From assembly GCA_023663905.1 (NCBI GenBank), contig JAMPGO010000001.1, positions 1 to 64,000 on the forward strand: a DNA stretch of 64,000 nt, in the 5' to 3' direction. Below the pieces are notes generated by a model. That model had not been told where the DNA came from, made no database searches, and saw only the letters and a program-made list of their open reading frames with translations. Source of the DNA: Ruminococcus flavefaciens (GTDB taxonomy: Bacteria; Bacillota; Clostridia; Oscillospirales; Ruminococcaceae). Positions within the stretch are counted from its first letter, which is position 1. Every line of letters begins with the position of its first letter. Positions 54,190 to 63,782 of this stretch are shown piece by piece. The position numbers and the translations under genes are program-made.

Positions 54190-54952
54190 AATCAAGGCTT
54201 TTGCGCTAAGGAACATAAGGGAACTGTCACGTGACCCTCTGAGCTATATTTTCTGTCTCGGATTTCCTGTTGTTATGCTGATTGTTATGACTTTAGTCAA
54301 TGAAAGCATTCCGCCCGAAGCAAATATGACTATATTCAGGATTGATAATCTCGCAGGAGGTATAGCCGTATTCGGGCAGACGTTTATAATGCTCTTCACG
54401 GCGATGACCGTAACCAAGGACAGAAGCGGTGCGTTTCTCGTGCGTATGTACGCAAGCCCTATGAAGTCGGCTGATTTTATAGGCGGATATATTCTGCCGA
54501 TGATTGCGACTGCGGTAATACAGAATCTTGTTGCATTTGCGATTTCGCTGGTAATATCGCTGATAAACGGCACGGAAATAAATATCGGCGGACTTCTTCT
54601 CGCCCTTGTAACGCTCATTCCGTCGGCGATGATGTTCACAGGTTTCGGACTTCTGCTGGGTACGCTTTTCAATGAAAAATCCGCTCCGGGACTGTGTTCG
54701 ATTATTATTTCGCTCGGCTCGTTTCTCGGCGGAATATGGTTCGATGTTGAGGCGACAGGCGGTGTAATGCTGAAAATATGCAGGGTTCTGCCGTTCTATT
54801 ACTGCACAAAGACTGCACGCTCGTCAATCGCCCTTGATTTCGGAGTCAGCGAATTTGTGATTCCGCTGATTGTTACCGTCGGATGTGCCGTGCTGTTTAC
54901 GGTACTGGCTTCGGCGGTATTCAAATCAAAAATGAAAGCGGATTTATCATAA
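54182..54952 (+). CDS. ABC-2 type permease
   Basis: 256 residues, six membrane segments; DPLSYIFCLGFPVVMLIVMTL, TKDRSGAFLVRMYASPMKSADFIGGYILP and LLLGTLFNEKSAPGLCSIIISLGSFLGGIWF are typical ABC-2 permease parts. ATG 54182 after GGAGCAGGAAAA. Partner of the upstream ATPase; substrate unknown. Confidence 0.9.
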   Translation: MYRIKAFALRNIRELSRDPLSYIFCLGFPVVMLIVMTLVNESIPPEANMTIFRIDNLAGGIAVFGQTFIMLFTAMTVTKDRSGAFLVRMYASPMKSADFIGGYILPMIATAVIQNLVAFAISLVISLINGTEINIGGLLLALVTLIPSAMMFTGFGLLLGTLFNEKSAPGLCSIIISLGSFLGGIWFDVEATGGVMLKICRVLPFYYCTKTARSSIALDFGVSEFVIPLIVTVGCAVLFTVLASAVFKSKMKADLS

Positions 54953-54953
54953 C

Positions 54954-54987
54954 AAAAAGGCGAGTCCTTAATGGATTCGCCTTTTTT
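54954..54987 (+). terminator. Terminator after the ABC operon
   Basis: AAAAAGGCGAGTCC / GGATTCGCCTTTTTT with one mismatch, ending in T6. It abuts the stop of the small leftward gene. Confidence 0.9.
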
Positions 54988-54988
54988 G

Positions 54989-55129
54989 TTAGTCTTCTTC
55001 GCAAAATGGACAATTATTATCAAACCACCATTCATCTTCGTGAACCGGACAAGTTCCAATTGCTCCTATATACTTTAAAATATGGTAAGCAACTTCACGG
55101 TATTCTAATGTTTCTTTGGCATAACTCAT
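54989..55129 (-). CDS. 46-residue protein with CxxH / CxxC zinc-type motif
   Basis: ATG 55129 to TAA 54989. The first half is helical (AKETLEYREVAYHILKYIG); the second carries TCPVH and NNCPFCEED, so four possible metal ligands (C, H, C, C) about 18 residues apart. AGGCGG lies 10 nt before the start. Downstream of groEL after its terminator. Small rubredoxin-like zinc-ribbon proteins of this kind are often unannotated. Function unknown. Confidence 0.6.
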   Translation of the reverse strand: MSYAKETLEYREVAYHILKYIGAIGTCPVHEDEWWFDNNCPFCEED

Positions 55130-55144
55130 AATTTATAATCCGCC

Positions 55145-55186
55145 TTAAAAAATATATAAGGCGAACCCTTGAAGAGTCCGCCTTAT
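55145..55186 (-). terminator. Terminator after groEL
   Basis: Minus-strand ATAAGGCGGAC / GTTCGCCTTAT stem, then ATATATTTTTT. Confidence 0.8.
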
Positions 55187-55206
55187 GATTAATATTTTCG
55201 TGCAGA

Positions 55207-56838
<1,632 letters not shown>

Positions 56839-56868
56839 TCAATCTCCTTATCTGAAATTTCGCTTAAA

Positions 56869-57162
<294 letters not shown>

Positions 57163-57177
57163 CTAATCTCTCTTTGT

Positions 57178-57204
57178 TTAGCACTCCAACTCTCTGAGTG
57201 CTAA
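57178..57204 (-). promoter_or_regulatory. CIRCE element of groESL
   Basis: Perfect TTAGCACTC-N9-GAGTGCTAA in the groES leader. Unlike the hsp20 site, only one copy is present. Confidence 0.97.
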
Positions 57205-57208
57205 TTAT

Positions 57209-57236
57209 ATTTTACCACGTTTTTCCATAAAATCAA
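57209..57236 (-). promoter_or_regulatory. Promoter of groESL
   Basis: Minus-strand TTGATT (57231-57236), 16 bp, TAAAAT (57209-57214), with TATAAT four bases further on; directly adjacent to CIRCE. Confidence 0.65.
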
Positions 57237-57366
57237 GTGCTATTTGCAATTTTCAGAATATTATACATAAAAATTTTATTACAGTTGAAAATAATATCGT
57301 GTATATACAGGCTGTCAGCATTTCTGTAAACCAAAACTAATACTTCACTGACAGAAAATAAAGAAG

Positions 57367-57391
57367 TCCGGAAAGATTATCGCTTTCCGGA
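57367..57391 (-). terminator. Terminator after dpaB
   Basis: Perfect 9-bp stem TCCGGAAAG / CTTTCCGGA, 7-nt loop, T-rich tail on the minus strand. The rest of 57237-57366 is AT-rich; CTGTCAG (57312-57318) and CTGACAG (57348-57354) form a loose inverted repeat. Confidence 0.8.
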
Positions 57392-57398
57392 TTCGTTT

Positions 57399-57989
57399 TT
57401 ACTTGTTATAGATTATCGGTCTCAGCTGTATGCCCTTGAATGCGGACTCCGTTGCCTGCGGTATCATCTCAAACTGTGCAACGAGCGAGGCTGGCTTTTT
57501 TTCAATATCATCCTGCAACATCGGGACGAAATAGTAATTCTTGCGGTTGAATAATTCCCCGATGTTCTTCGCCGAGCCGAGAAGCGAATCGTTTGAAGCT
57601 ATCGCCAGCACAACAGGTTTACCGTTTCTGAGGTGCGATTTTACTGCCATTGTAACACAGCTGTCGGTGATACCGTTTGCGAGCTTTGCAGTCGTGTTGG
57701 AAGTACACGGGGCGACAATCATAATATCAGTCAGATTAAGCGGTCCTATGGGTTCAGCGTCGGCGATAGACTTGATAACCTCCCGACCGCTTATCTGTTC
57801 AAGCCGTTCCTTGTTTTCAGCACTTGTGCCGAAACGTGTTGACAATGACGAAGCCGTCTCCGACATTATGGGAATGATTTCTGCTCCCATAAGTTTCAGC
57901 TGTTCAGCCTGACGGAAACAGCGTTCAAACGTACAGAACGAGCCTGTCATCGCAAAGCCAATCCGCACACCCTTGAAAATATCATTCAT
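57399..57989 (-). CDS. dpaB: Dipicolinate synthase subunit B
   Basis: 196 residues. Flavoprotein-like: IGFAMTGSFCTFERC, MSETASSLSTRFGTSAE, IVAPCTSNTTAKLANGITDS, PVVLAIASNDSLLGSAKNIGELFNRKNYYFVP. With DpaA it makes dipicolinic acid, the spore-core chelator. Start overlaps dpaA by 8 bp. Confidence 0.95.
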   Translation of the reverse strand: MNDIFKGVRIGFAMTGSFCTFERCFRQAEQLKLMGAEIIPIMSETASSLSTRFGTSAENKERLEQISGREVIKSIADAEPIGPLNLTDIMIVAPCTSNTTAKLANGITDSCVTMAVKSHLRNGKPVVLAIASNDSLLGSAKNIGELFNRKNYYFVPMLQDDIEKKPASLVAQFEMIPQATESAFKGIQLRPIIYNK

Positions 57990-58818
57990 CGGTAAATCCT
58001 CCTTCCAGTATATTTATTATAGTCTCTGCAACAAATTCACCAGCCGTCACAGGTGCGGTTTTTCCGGGAAGTCCCAGCGCCCATATTACTTTTCTGCCCA
58101 GTTCGGAAGCGCTTTCAAAATCAAATCCGCCCGGACGTGATGCGAGGTCAATAAAAAGCGTATCACTGCTGAATTTTTTCAGGATTTCACGGCTGAATAC
58201 AAGCTCGGGTGCGGTGTTGAATACAAGTCCGTAGTCTGTACCCATATCCTTGGTGCATACTGACTTTACGCCGATAACACGTGCTTTTCCTGTGCCTTTT
58301 GAATTACGGACGGCAACGGTTATATCAGCTCCGAAGCCCTTCAGTATCTCGGCAAGCGCCGTACCTATTCTGCCGATACCCACGATAAGCACGGATAATC
58401 CGTTAAGGGTTACAGGAAGCTCCTCAAGGGCTAGCTGTACCGCACCTTCCGCCGTCGGGACTGCATTCTTCAGACTCAAATCCTCACAGCTCATATAGTC
58501 AATAATTCTGCTTTGCGGAAATAAATCTTCAAGCCGTTTATCATATCTGCCTGTAAATACAATACAGTCATCTGTCGTAAATTCTTTCAGTCTGCCGGGC
58601 GGAATAATATCATCGGAGCAGGGTGTATTTATATTGCCGTTCTCGTCAAACGGAGGTACAGGAAGCACTACACATCCGCATTTTCTGCCGTGAAAATCTT
58701 TTGCGGTAAAATCCCTGTCGATTCCGATAACTTCCACGTTGTATATATCAGCGAGCTTTTCGGCACAGAAAACCTGCCTCATATCTCCGCCCGCAATAAG
58801 TATATTTATTTTACTCAT
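57982..58818 (-). CDS. dpaA: Dipicolinate synthase subunit A
   Basis: 278 residues. NAD-binding oxidoreductase: INILIAGGDMRQVFCAEKLAD, FTGRYDKRLEDLF, LIVGIGRIGTALAEILKGFGADI, IDLASRPGGFDFESA, WALGLPGKTAPVTAGEFVAETI. ATG 58818 has GGAG 6 nt before it; the ATG at 58830 has no ribosome site. Expected to be expressed in the mother cell under sigma-K/E control; I could not confirm such a promoter. Confidence 0.95.
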   Translation of the reverse strand: MSKINILIAGGDMRQVFCAEKLADIYNVEVIGIDRDFTAKDFHGRKCGCVVLPVPPFDENGNINTPCSDDIIPPGRLKEFTTDDCIVFTGRYDKRLEDLFPQSRIIDYMSCEDLSLKNAVPTAEGAVQLALEELPVTLNGLSVLIVGIGRIGTALAEILKGFGADITVAVRNSKGTGKARVIGVKSVCTKDMGTDYGLVFNTAPELVFSREILKKFSSDTLFIDLASRPGGFDFESASELGRKVIWALGLPGKTAPVTAGEFVAETIINILEGGFTDE

Positions 58819-58909
58819 ACAGTTCTCCATTCCAAAAAAATATCCGAGAATTTTTTCTCCTTACATTATATGGTATTCTTACAAAAATGGTGTATATATG
58901 TAAAATCTC

Positions 58910-58939
58910 TTGATTTTTTACAGCCGTTTATGTTATAAT
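58910..58939 (+). promoter_or_regulatory. Promoter of the RING-membrane protein / uvrC operon
   Basis: TTGATT (58910-58915), 18 bp, TATAAT (58934-58939). Confidence 0.65.
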
Positions 58940-58970
58940 ATTCCTATGCTATAAAAAAGGAGGAATTTTT

Positions 58971-59843
58971 TTGAATTATACAGGAGCTAAATGCGTTTCG
59001 TGCGGAAAAGATTTCACTGAATCCGACGATATTGTTGTATGCCCCGACTGCGGTTCTCCTCATCACAGGGAATGCTACAAGGCTCAGGGAATATGCGCCA
59101 ATATATCACGTCACGCTGAAAAATTCAACTGGAATCAGGCTAACAGCGTTGTCGGAAAAATAAACAACGTCGCTGACAGTGACAGCTATCCTGACGGCGA
59201 AGGAATCCACGTTGAAAAGATTGAGGTTTCCACAATACCTGAATTTATCGACAGCAATATCAAGCTTCTTGACAAGAATCAGAAGGACGGCTGTTCTCTC
59301 AGGGAAGTCCTTGATTTCGTCCACAGCAACGTGCTCTACTATATGCCCGTGTTTGCGAGAATCAGGAATATGGGTGTTAATATGTCGTTCAATCTCATCT
59401 GCTTTATCTTTCCGCAGATTTATTTCGCCAACAGAAGAATGTGGTTTTGGGCGATACTTACATCGGTTCTGAGCGTACTGCTTATGATTCCCGTAATGAT
59501 AAGCGTAATGGCGGAAAACAGTATCTTCGACCCGAATTTTCAGAGTACCTACGATGTAATCAGCAGTCACGCAGGGCTTATTAATTCGCTTATGGATATA
59601 GGCTCGGGCGCTGACCTGCTTATGCGTGTTCTGCTGTGCCTTTTCGGAAACAGGCTCTACTATAATTTCGCCGTGAAATCAATCAGACGTATGAAATCGG
59701 GCGAAAACGGCGATATTACAGAAAAACTTAAGCGCAAGGGCGGTACTAAACCGCTTAATATCATACTGATTGTAATCATAATGTTCGCTATGAATCTGCT
59801 CACTATGCTTATACTCCAGTATCTTTTGCCGATAATTTTTTAA
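58971..59843 (+). CDS. Prokaryotic RING-finger membrane protein
   Basis: 290 residues. N-terminal zinc-binding RING-like domain: CVSCGKDFTESDDIVVCPDCGSPHHRECYKAQGIC (two CxxC, H, C ligands) fits Prok-RING family 1. After a linker come three or four membrane helices (FNLICFIFPQIYFANRRMWFWAIL, then two more, and a C-terminal one), reminiscent of DUF2628. Starts with TTG 58971, 7 nt after AGGAGG. Followed by a lipoprotein 15 nt later. Function unknown. Confidence 0.82.
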   Translation: MNYTGAKCVSCGKDFTESDDIVVCPDCGSPHHRECYKAQGICANISRHAEKFNWNQANSVVGKINNVADSDSYPDGEGIHVEKIEVSTIPEFIDSNIKLLDKNQKDGCSLREVLDFVHSNVLYYMPVFARIRNMGVNMSFNLICFIFPQIYFANRRMWFWAILTSVLSVLLMIPVMISVMAENSIFDPNFQSTYDVISSHAGLINSLMDIGSGADLLMRVLLCLFGNRLYYNFAVKSIRRMKSGENGDITEKLKRKGGTKPLNIILIVIIMFAMNLLTMLILQYLLPIIF

Positions 59844-59858
59844 AGGGAGGTCTGTGCT

Positions 59859-60380
59859 ATGAAAAAAATTATAAGTATTCTTGCAATTGCTTCTGTTCTT
59901 GCACTCTCGGGCTGTGATGATATTATCAACGAGATTTTTACCGTATCCGATGAGAGTTCCGTAGCGGTTGTTACTGAATCGTCAACGGAATCAACAACCG
60001 AACAGGAGACCAAACTGTTTATTGAGGAGACTGTTCCGCCCGAAACCGAAGAGGTTACGACGGAAGAGATTTTCAACGACTATGACGATAATATTGAAGT
60101 TGAATACAGCTTCCGCACTAAAAATCAGCTCGAACAGCACTTTGAAAAGCACGGCGGTGAATTTGACGGCGATTTTGATTACGAGACAGCGGAGGAATAC
60201 GAATCGGGCGCAAATGATGTTATAAATAACCCCGACGCTCTCTATAAGACCGAAAAAGAGGACGGCGACGGCGTTTATTATCTTGAATCAACCAACGAAT
60301 TTGTTATTCTCTCTACCGACGGCTATATCAGGACTTATTTCCGTCCGACCGCAGGAATCGATTACTTCAACAGGCAGTAG
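59859..60380 (+). CDS. Secreted lipoprotein with BECR-toxin-like C-terminus
   Basis: 173 residues. Lipobox LALSGC (Cys about 19), then a Ser/Thr/Glu-rich linker (about 30-75) and a C-terminal region of about 90 residues: LEQHFEKHGGEF, then YLESTNEFVILSTDG, YIRTYFRPTAGIDYFNRQ. That ending resembles BECR-fold (barnase/EndoU/colicin E5-D/RelE) RNase-like domains that close polymorphic toxins and phage proteins. No immunity gene is next to it. Resemblance is by eye only. RBS GGGAGG. Confidence 0.68.
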   Translation: MKKIISILAIASVLALSGCDDIINEIFTVSDESSVAVVTESSTESTTEQETKLFIEETVPPETEEVTTEEIFNDYDDNIEVEYSFRTKNQLEQHFEKHGGEFDGDFDYETAEEYESGANDVINNPDALYKTEKEDGDGVYYLESTNEFVILSTDGYIRTYFRPTAGIDYFNRQ

Positions 60381-60387
60381 GTGCGCT

Positions 60388-62202
60388 ATGAATCCAAGAT
60401 TACCGTATCTCAGGGAAAAAACATCACGTCTTACGGCTTCTCCGGGTGTGTATATTATGAAGAACAGCAAGGGCGATATAATCTATATCGGCAAGGCGAA
60501 GAATCTTAAAAAGCGTGTTACGAGCTATTTCCGTGAGAATCCCGACCACACCCCTAAAGTCTCCGCTATGGTCTCTAACGTTAACGATTATGATTTTATC
60601 GTGACCGACAGCGAATATGAAGCCCTTGTGCTTGAATGCAGTCTCATCAAACAGCATAAGCCCAAGTACAACATTCTGCTGAAGGATGATAAGGGCTATC
60701 ACTATATCCGTATCTCTGACGACGAATACCCACGCATTACCGACGAAAAAAATATGTCGGCAGGCGGAAAATATTTCGGTCCTTATACAAGCTCGACCGT
60801 TGCAAGAGAAGCTGTAAGCGAGGCGAACAGGGTTTTTATGCTTCCGACCTGCCGTAAGGTATTCCCGAGAGATTTCAGAAAAGAACGTCCGTGCCTTAAT
60901 TACCACATCAAAAACTGTATGGGTGTATGCACGGGACGAATCAGCCGTGAGACGTACTGCAAAGCCGTTGAGGACGCTGTTGACTTTATAAAATCAGGCA
61001 GTGCTTCTTCCGTTGAACGTATGGAGCAGGAAATGTATACGGCTTCCGAGAATCTTGATTTCGAGAAGGCTTCCGTACTCCGTGACAGGATTATTGCCGT
61101 AAAAAAGGCTTCCGAGAAGCAGAAGATTCTTAACAGCGGTGTTAATAATGCCGATGTTATAGGCATTGCGGAAGCTTATGACAGCGTATATATTTCCGTG
61201 CTGATTTACCGCAACGAACGTCTGTTTGATAAAGCCGTGTTTGAGCTTGAAAAGTCCGACGGCGATATTCTCAGCGATTTTATATACCAGTTCTATCACG
61301 GCAGAAACGATATTCCAAAAGTTATCATCGCCGACCACGTCCCCGACGATATTGAGCTTATCAATGAGTTTCTGTCAAGGCAGTCGGGCAGGAATGTTAA
61401 GCTTCACCAGCCACAGAAAGGCAGGCTTGCCGATTTGCTCAGTCTTGCGAAAAGCAACTCCGCCGAATATATTGCCCTTAAACAGAGCCGTACGGGAAAA
61501 GAAGTGATAGCCCTTGAACAGCTCGGGAAGATTCTCGGGCTTGCACATCCTCCGAAGTACATCGAAGCCTATGACATATCAAATCTCTCGTCGGAATCAA
61601 TGGTTGCGGGAATGGTTGTTTTCGAGGACGGCAGACCGCTGAAAAAGGCTTACAGGCACTTCAATATCAAGGAACAGCAGTATCAGAACGACTACGGCAG
61701 TATGCACGAGGTGCTGAAACGTCGTCTCACGCACATAGTAAACGGCGACGGCGATGAGTATTTCTCACGCACACCCGACCTGATACTTCTTGACGGCGGT
61801 GCAGGTCACGTAAATGCCGTTGTGCCGATTCTTAAGGAACTGGGTCTTGATATTCCTGTTTTCGGTATGGTTAAGGACAGCAAGCACCGTACACGTGCGA
61901 TAGCGACAGGCGGACAGGAAATCCAGATTAATAATCTACAGTCCGCTTTCAATCTCGTCACGCAGATTCAGGACGAGGTTCACCGCTTTTCCGTCAGCTT
62001 TATGCACGGCAAACATAAGAAAAAAACCTACTCTTCCGAACTGCTTGCGGTCAGAGGAATAGGCGAAAAGAAGCTTGCACGGCTGATGATGAAGTACCGT
62101 ACAAGGGAGAGCCTTGCGGGTGCTACAGTAGAGGAGCTTGCGAAAACCGCAGGCATAAGCACTGAAACGGCTATTGAGCTGTGGAGGGTTATTCACGCAT
62201 AA
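60388..62202 (+). CDS. uvrC: Excinuclease ABC subunit C
   Basis: 604 residues. GIY-YIG nuclease at the N-terminus (GVYIMKNSKGDIIYIGKAKNLKKRV), UVR motif (about 195-235), RNase H-like nuclease (YDISNLSSESMVAGMVVFEDG, LDGGAGHVNAV) and C-terminal helix-hairpin-helix repeats (AVRGIGEKKLARLM, AKTAGISTETAIELW). ATG 60388, 7 nt after the lipoprotein stop. Confidence 0.97.
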   Translation: MNPRLPYLREKTSRLTASPGVYIMKNSKGDIIYIGKAKNLKKRVTSYFRENPDHTPKVSAMVSNVNDYDFIVTDSEYEALVLECSLIKQHKPKYNILLKDDKGYHYIRISDDEYPRITDEKNMSAGGKYFGPYTSSTVAREAVSEANRVFMLPTCRKVFPRDFRKERPCLNYHIKNCMGVCTGRISRETYCKAVEDAVDFIKSGSASSVERMEQEMYTASENLDFEKASVLRDRIIAVKKASEKQKILNSGVNNADVIGIAEAYDSVYISVLIYRNERLFDKAVFELEKSDGDILSDFIYQFYHGRNDIPKVIIADHVPDDIELINEFLSRQSGRNVKLHQPQKGRLADLLSLAKSNSAEYIALKQSRTGKEVIALEQLGKILGLAHPPKYIEAYDISNLSSESMVAGMVVFEDGRPLKKAYRHFNIKEQQYQNDYGSMHEVLKRRLTHIVNGDGDEYFSRTPDLILLDGGAGHVNAVVPILKELGLDIPVFGMVKDSKHRTRAIATGGQEIQINNLQSAFNLVTQIQDEVHRFSVSFMHGKHKKKTYSSELLAVRGIGEKKLARLMMKYRTRESLAGATVEELAKTAGISTETAIELWRVIHA

Positions 62203-62204
62203 CA

Positions 62205-62235
62205 AAAAACTCCCTTTACAGGGAGTTTTTTCAGT
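62205..62235. terminator. Bidirectional terminator between uvrC and the XRE gene
   Basis: Perfect 10-bp stem AAAAACTCCC / GGGAGTTTTT, loop TTTACA. The same hairpin (AACTCCCTTTACAGGGAGTT) occurs at 63741-63760 after mazF. Confidence 0.92.
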
Positions 62236-62461
62236 CGTCAATAAGAAACTTGTACGGCGGAACATTGAGGGCTTCGGCAATATCAAAAAGAGTATCAAGG
62301 GATATTGCTCGGTTTATATTCGGAGCTTCAACCGCACCAAGAAAAGCTGTGCTTTTATCAATCATTTCAGCAAGCTGTTCCTGCGTCAAGCCTTCCAATC
62401 TTCGGTAATAACTTATTTTAAGACCTATTTTGCGATATAATTCAGTATATTCGAATTTCAC
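62231..62461 (-). CDS. XRE-family helix-turn-helix regulator
   Basis: 76 residues starting with GTG 62461 after AGGTG. HTH region LKISYYRRLEGLTQEQLAEMIDKSTAFLG then SLDTLFDIAEALNVPPYKFL. Small Cro/CI-like repressor, divergent from the SLOG gene; its -35 box (minus strand TTGTCA, complementing 62500-62505) coincides with the -35 of the opposite promoter. Confidence 0.85.
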   Translation of the reverse strand: MKFEYTELYRKIGLKISYYRRLEGLTQEQLAEMIDKSTAFLGAVEAPNINRAISLDTLFDIAEALNVPPYKFLIDD

Positions 62462-62499
62462 AATATCACCTGCCCTTTCTATAATTTTATCATAATAAC

Positions 62500-62528
62500 T
62501 TGACAAAATTAATTTTATCATTTATAAT
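62500..62528 (+). promoter_or_regulatory. Promoter of the SLOG-family gene
   Basis: TTGACA (62500-62505), 17 bp, TATAAT (62523-62528). Confidence 0.75.
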
Positions 62529-62559
62529 ATATATTACTTGATATGCAATAAATTTTATG

Positions 62560-62601
62560 TAACAGATAAAATATATTATATAACAGATAAATCATATTAT
62601 A
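62560..62601. repeat. Tandem 21-bp repeat in the SLOG-gene leader
   Basis: Two adjacent copies starting TAACAGATAAA (62560-62580 and 62581-62601) agree at 19 of 21 positions. Two full helical turns apart, 20 bp before the start codon of the SLOG gene; a likely regulator or RNA-binding site. Confidence 0.75.
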
Positions 62602-62620
62602 ATATAAGGCAGGTACATTT

Positions 62621-63121
62621 ATGAAATCAGCGTGTTTTACAGGTCACAGAAAAATTACAAACGATATGAAGGCTCTTGAAATCAGGCTTTATGATACACT
62701 TGAGTATTATATAAAAAACTGCGGTCTTACGGATTTCTATGCAGGCGGTGCGGTCGGCTGGGATACTCTTTCCGCCCTGACGGTTCTGCGCCTGCGTGAA
62801 GTTTATCCGCATATCAGGCTTCACCTCGTTCTGCCCTGCTCCAACGAGGAACAGACAAAAAAATGGACTCCCGAGCAGAAGTCCGTATTCTATGATATTC
62901 TCGCCCGTGTCGATTCTGCGGAGTATACATCGCAGAGCTACTACAGGGGCTGTATGAGAAAACGCAATCAGAAGCTTGTGGAATATGCCGATGTCTGTTT
63001 CTGCTATTTCAATCCGCAGAAAAAATTCAGCAGTACTTGCCAGACGGTGAATATGGCAGGCAGGAAGTTTATTTATAAAAAAATTTTTTCGGACTTTCTG
63101 TTGACAATTCAGCAAATATAG
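62621..63121 (+). CDS. SLOG-superfamily (DUF1273/YpsA-like) protein
   Basis: 166 residues. CFTGHRKI at the N-terminus, FYAGGAVGWDTLSALTVLRLRE (nucleotide-binding Gly loop), LHLVLPCSNEEQTKKW, CFCYFNPQKKFSSTCQTVNMAG: the typical SLOG/YpsA-like pattern. Such proteins bind nucleotides or their derivatives; YpsA affects cell division in B. subtilis, and other SLOG proteins sense nucleotide signals in defence systems. Divergent from an XRE repressor and upstream of MazEF. Confidence 0.82.
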   Translation: MKSACFTGHRKITNDMKALEIRLYDTLEYYIKNCGLTDFYAGGAVGWDTLSALTVLRLREVYPHIRLHLVLPCSNEEQTKKWTPEQKSVFYDILARVDSAEYTSQSYYRGCMRKRNQKLVEYADVCFCYFNPQKKFSSTCQTVNMAGRKFIYKKIFSDFLLTIQQI

Positions 63122-63142
63122 TATATACTAAGTATATACTAT
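63101..63142 (+). promoter_or_regulatory. mazEF promoter and operator
   Basis: TTGACA (63101-63106), 17 bp, TATACT (63124-63129). A perfect inverted repeat ATAGTATATAC-TAA-GTATATACTAT (63118-63142) covers the -10 box, as expected for autorepression by MazE/MazEF. The -35 box lies within the 3' end of the SLOG gene. Confidence 0.85.
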
Positions 63143-63160
63143 GTTGAAAGGAGTGTTTTT

Positions 63161-63412
63161 ATGAACACAACTGCTGTAATACAGAAATGGGGAAACAGTC
63201 AGGGTATACGTATTCCAAAATATATACTTCAGGAAATAAACTGGAGTACCGACGATATTCTTGATATTGAAATTCAGGGAAATACTATTGTTTTAAAAAA
63301 GAATGCCGATTATCCTGTAATCGATTTGGCTAAAAGATTTGAAGAGTATCACGGCGAAATTCCGCAGGGCGAATACGACTGGGGCGAACCGCAAGGAGAG
63401 GAAATATGGTAA
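63161..63412 (+). CDS. mazE: MazE-type antitoxin
   Basis: 83 residues. AbrB-fold N-terminus VIQKWGNSQGIRIPKYIL ... DILDIEIQGNTIVL, then a flexible acidic tail (GEIPQGEYDWGEPQGEEIW) that would wrap the toxin. RBS AAAGGAG. Overlaps mazF by 7 bp. Confidence 0.93.
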   Translation: MNTTAVIQKWGNSQGIRIPKYILQEINWSTDDILDIEIQGNTIVLKKNADYPVIDLAKRFEEYHGEIPQGEYDWGEPQGEEIW

Positions 63413-63738
63413 AACAGGGCGATATTATAAAAGTTAATTTCAATCCTCAGTCGGGTCACGAACAGGCAGGCTACAGACCCGCACTGGTCGTCAGCAATGA
63501 TATTATCAACAGCAATACCAATCTTGTTATTGTCTGCCCGATAAGCAATACAAAAAATAATTTCAGGAATTTTCCTCTTCACGTTCCGCTTGACGACAGA
63601 ACACAGACTACGGGAAGCGTTTTATGCCAGCATATAAAATCGCTTGACATAAATGCAAGAGGTTATATTTTTGTTGAAAAAATTCCCGATGATATACTCC
63701 GAACGGTAATAGGCACGATTATATCAGAGCTGAAATAA
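63406..63738 (+). CDS. mazF: MazF-type endoribonuclease toxin
   Basis: 110 residues. KQGDIIKVNFNPQSGHEQAGYRPALVVSND is the PemK/MazF core; VCPISNT and GSVLCQHIKSLDINARG carry the conserved active-site region. mRNA interferase, cleavage site not predictable. Confidence 0.95.
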   Translation: MVKQGDIIKVNFNPQSGHEQAGYRPALVVSNDIINSNTNLVIVCPISNTKNNFRNFPLHVPLDDRTQTTGSVLCQHIKSLDINARGYIFVEKIPDDILRTVIGTIISELK

Positions 63739-63766
63739 AAAACTCCCTTTACAGGGAGTTTTTTTA
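63737..63766 (+). terminator. Terminator after mazEF
   Basis: AAAAAACTCCC / GGGAGTTTTTTT with loop TTTACA, the same core as 62205-62235. Confidence 0.92.
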
Positions 63767-63782
63767 TATATGAGAGAAACAA

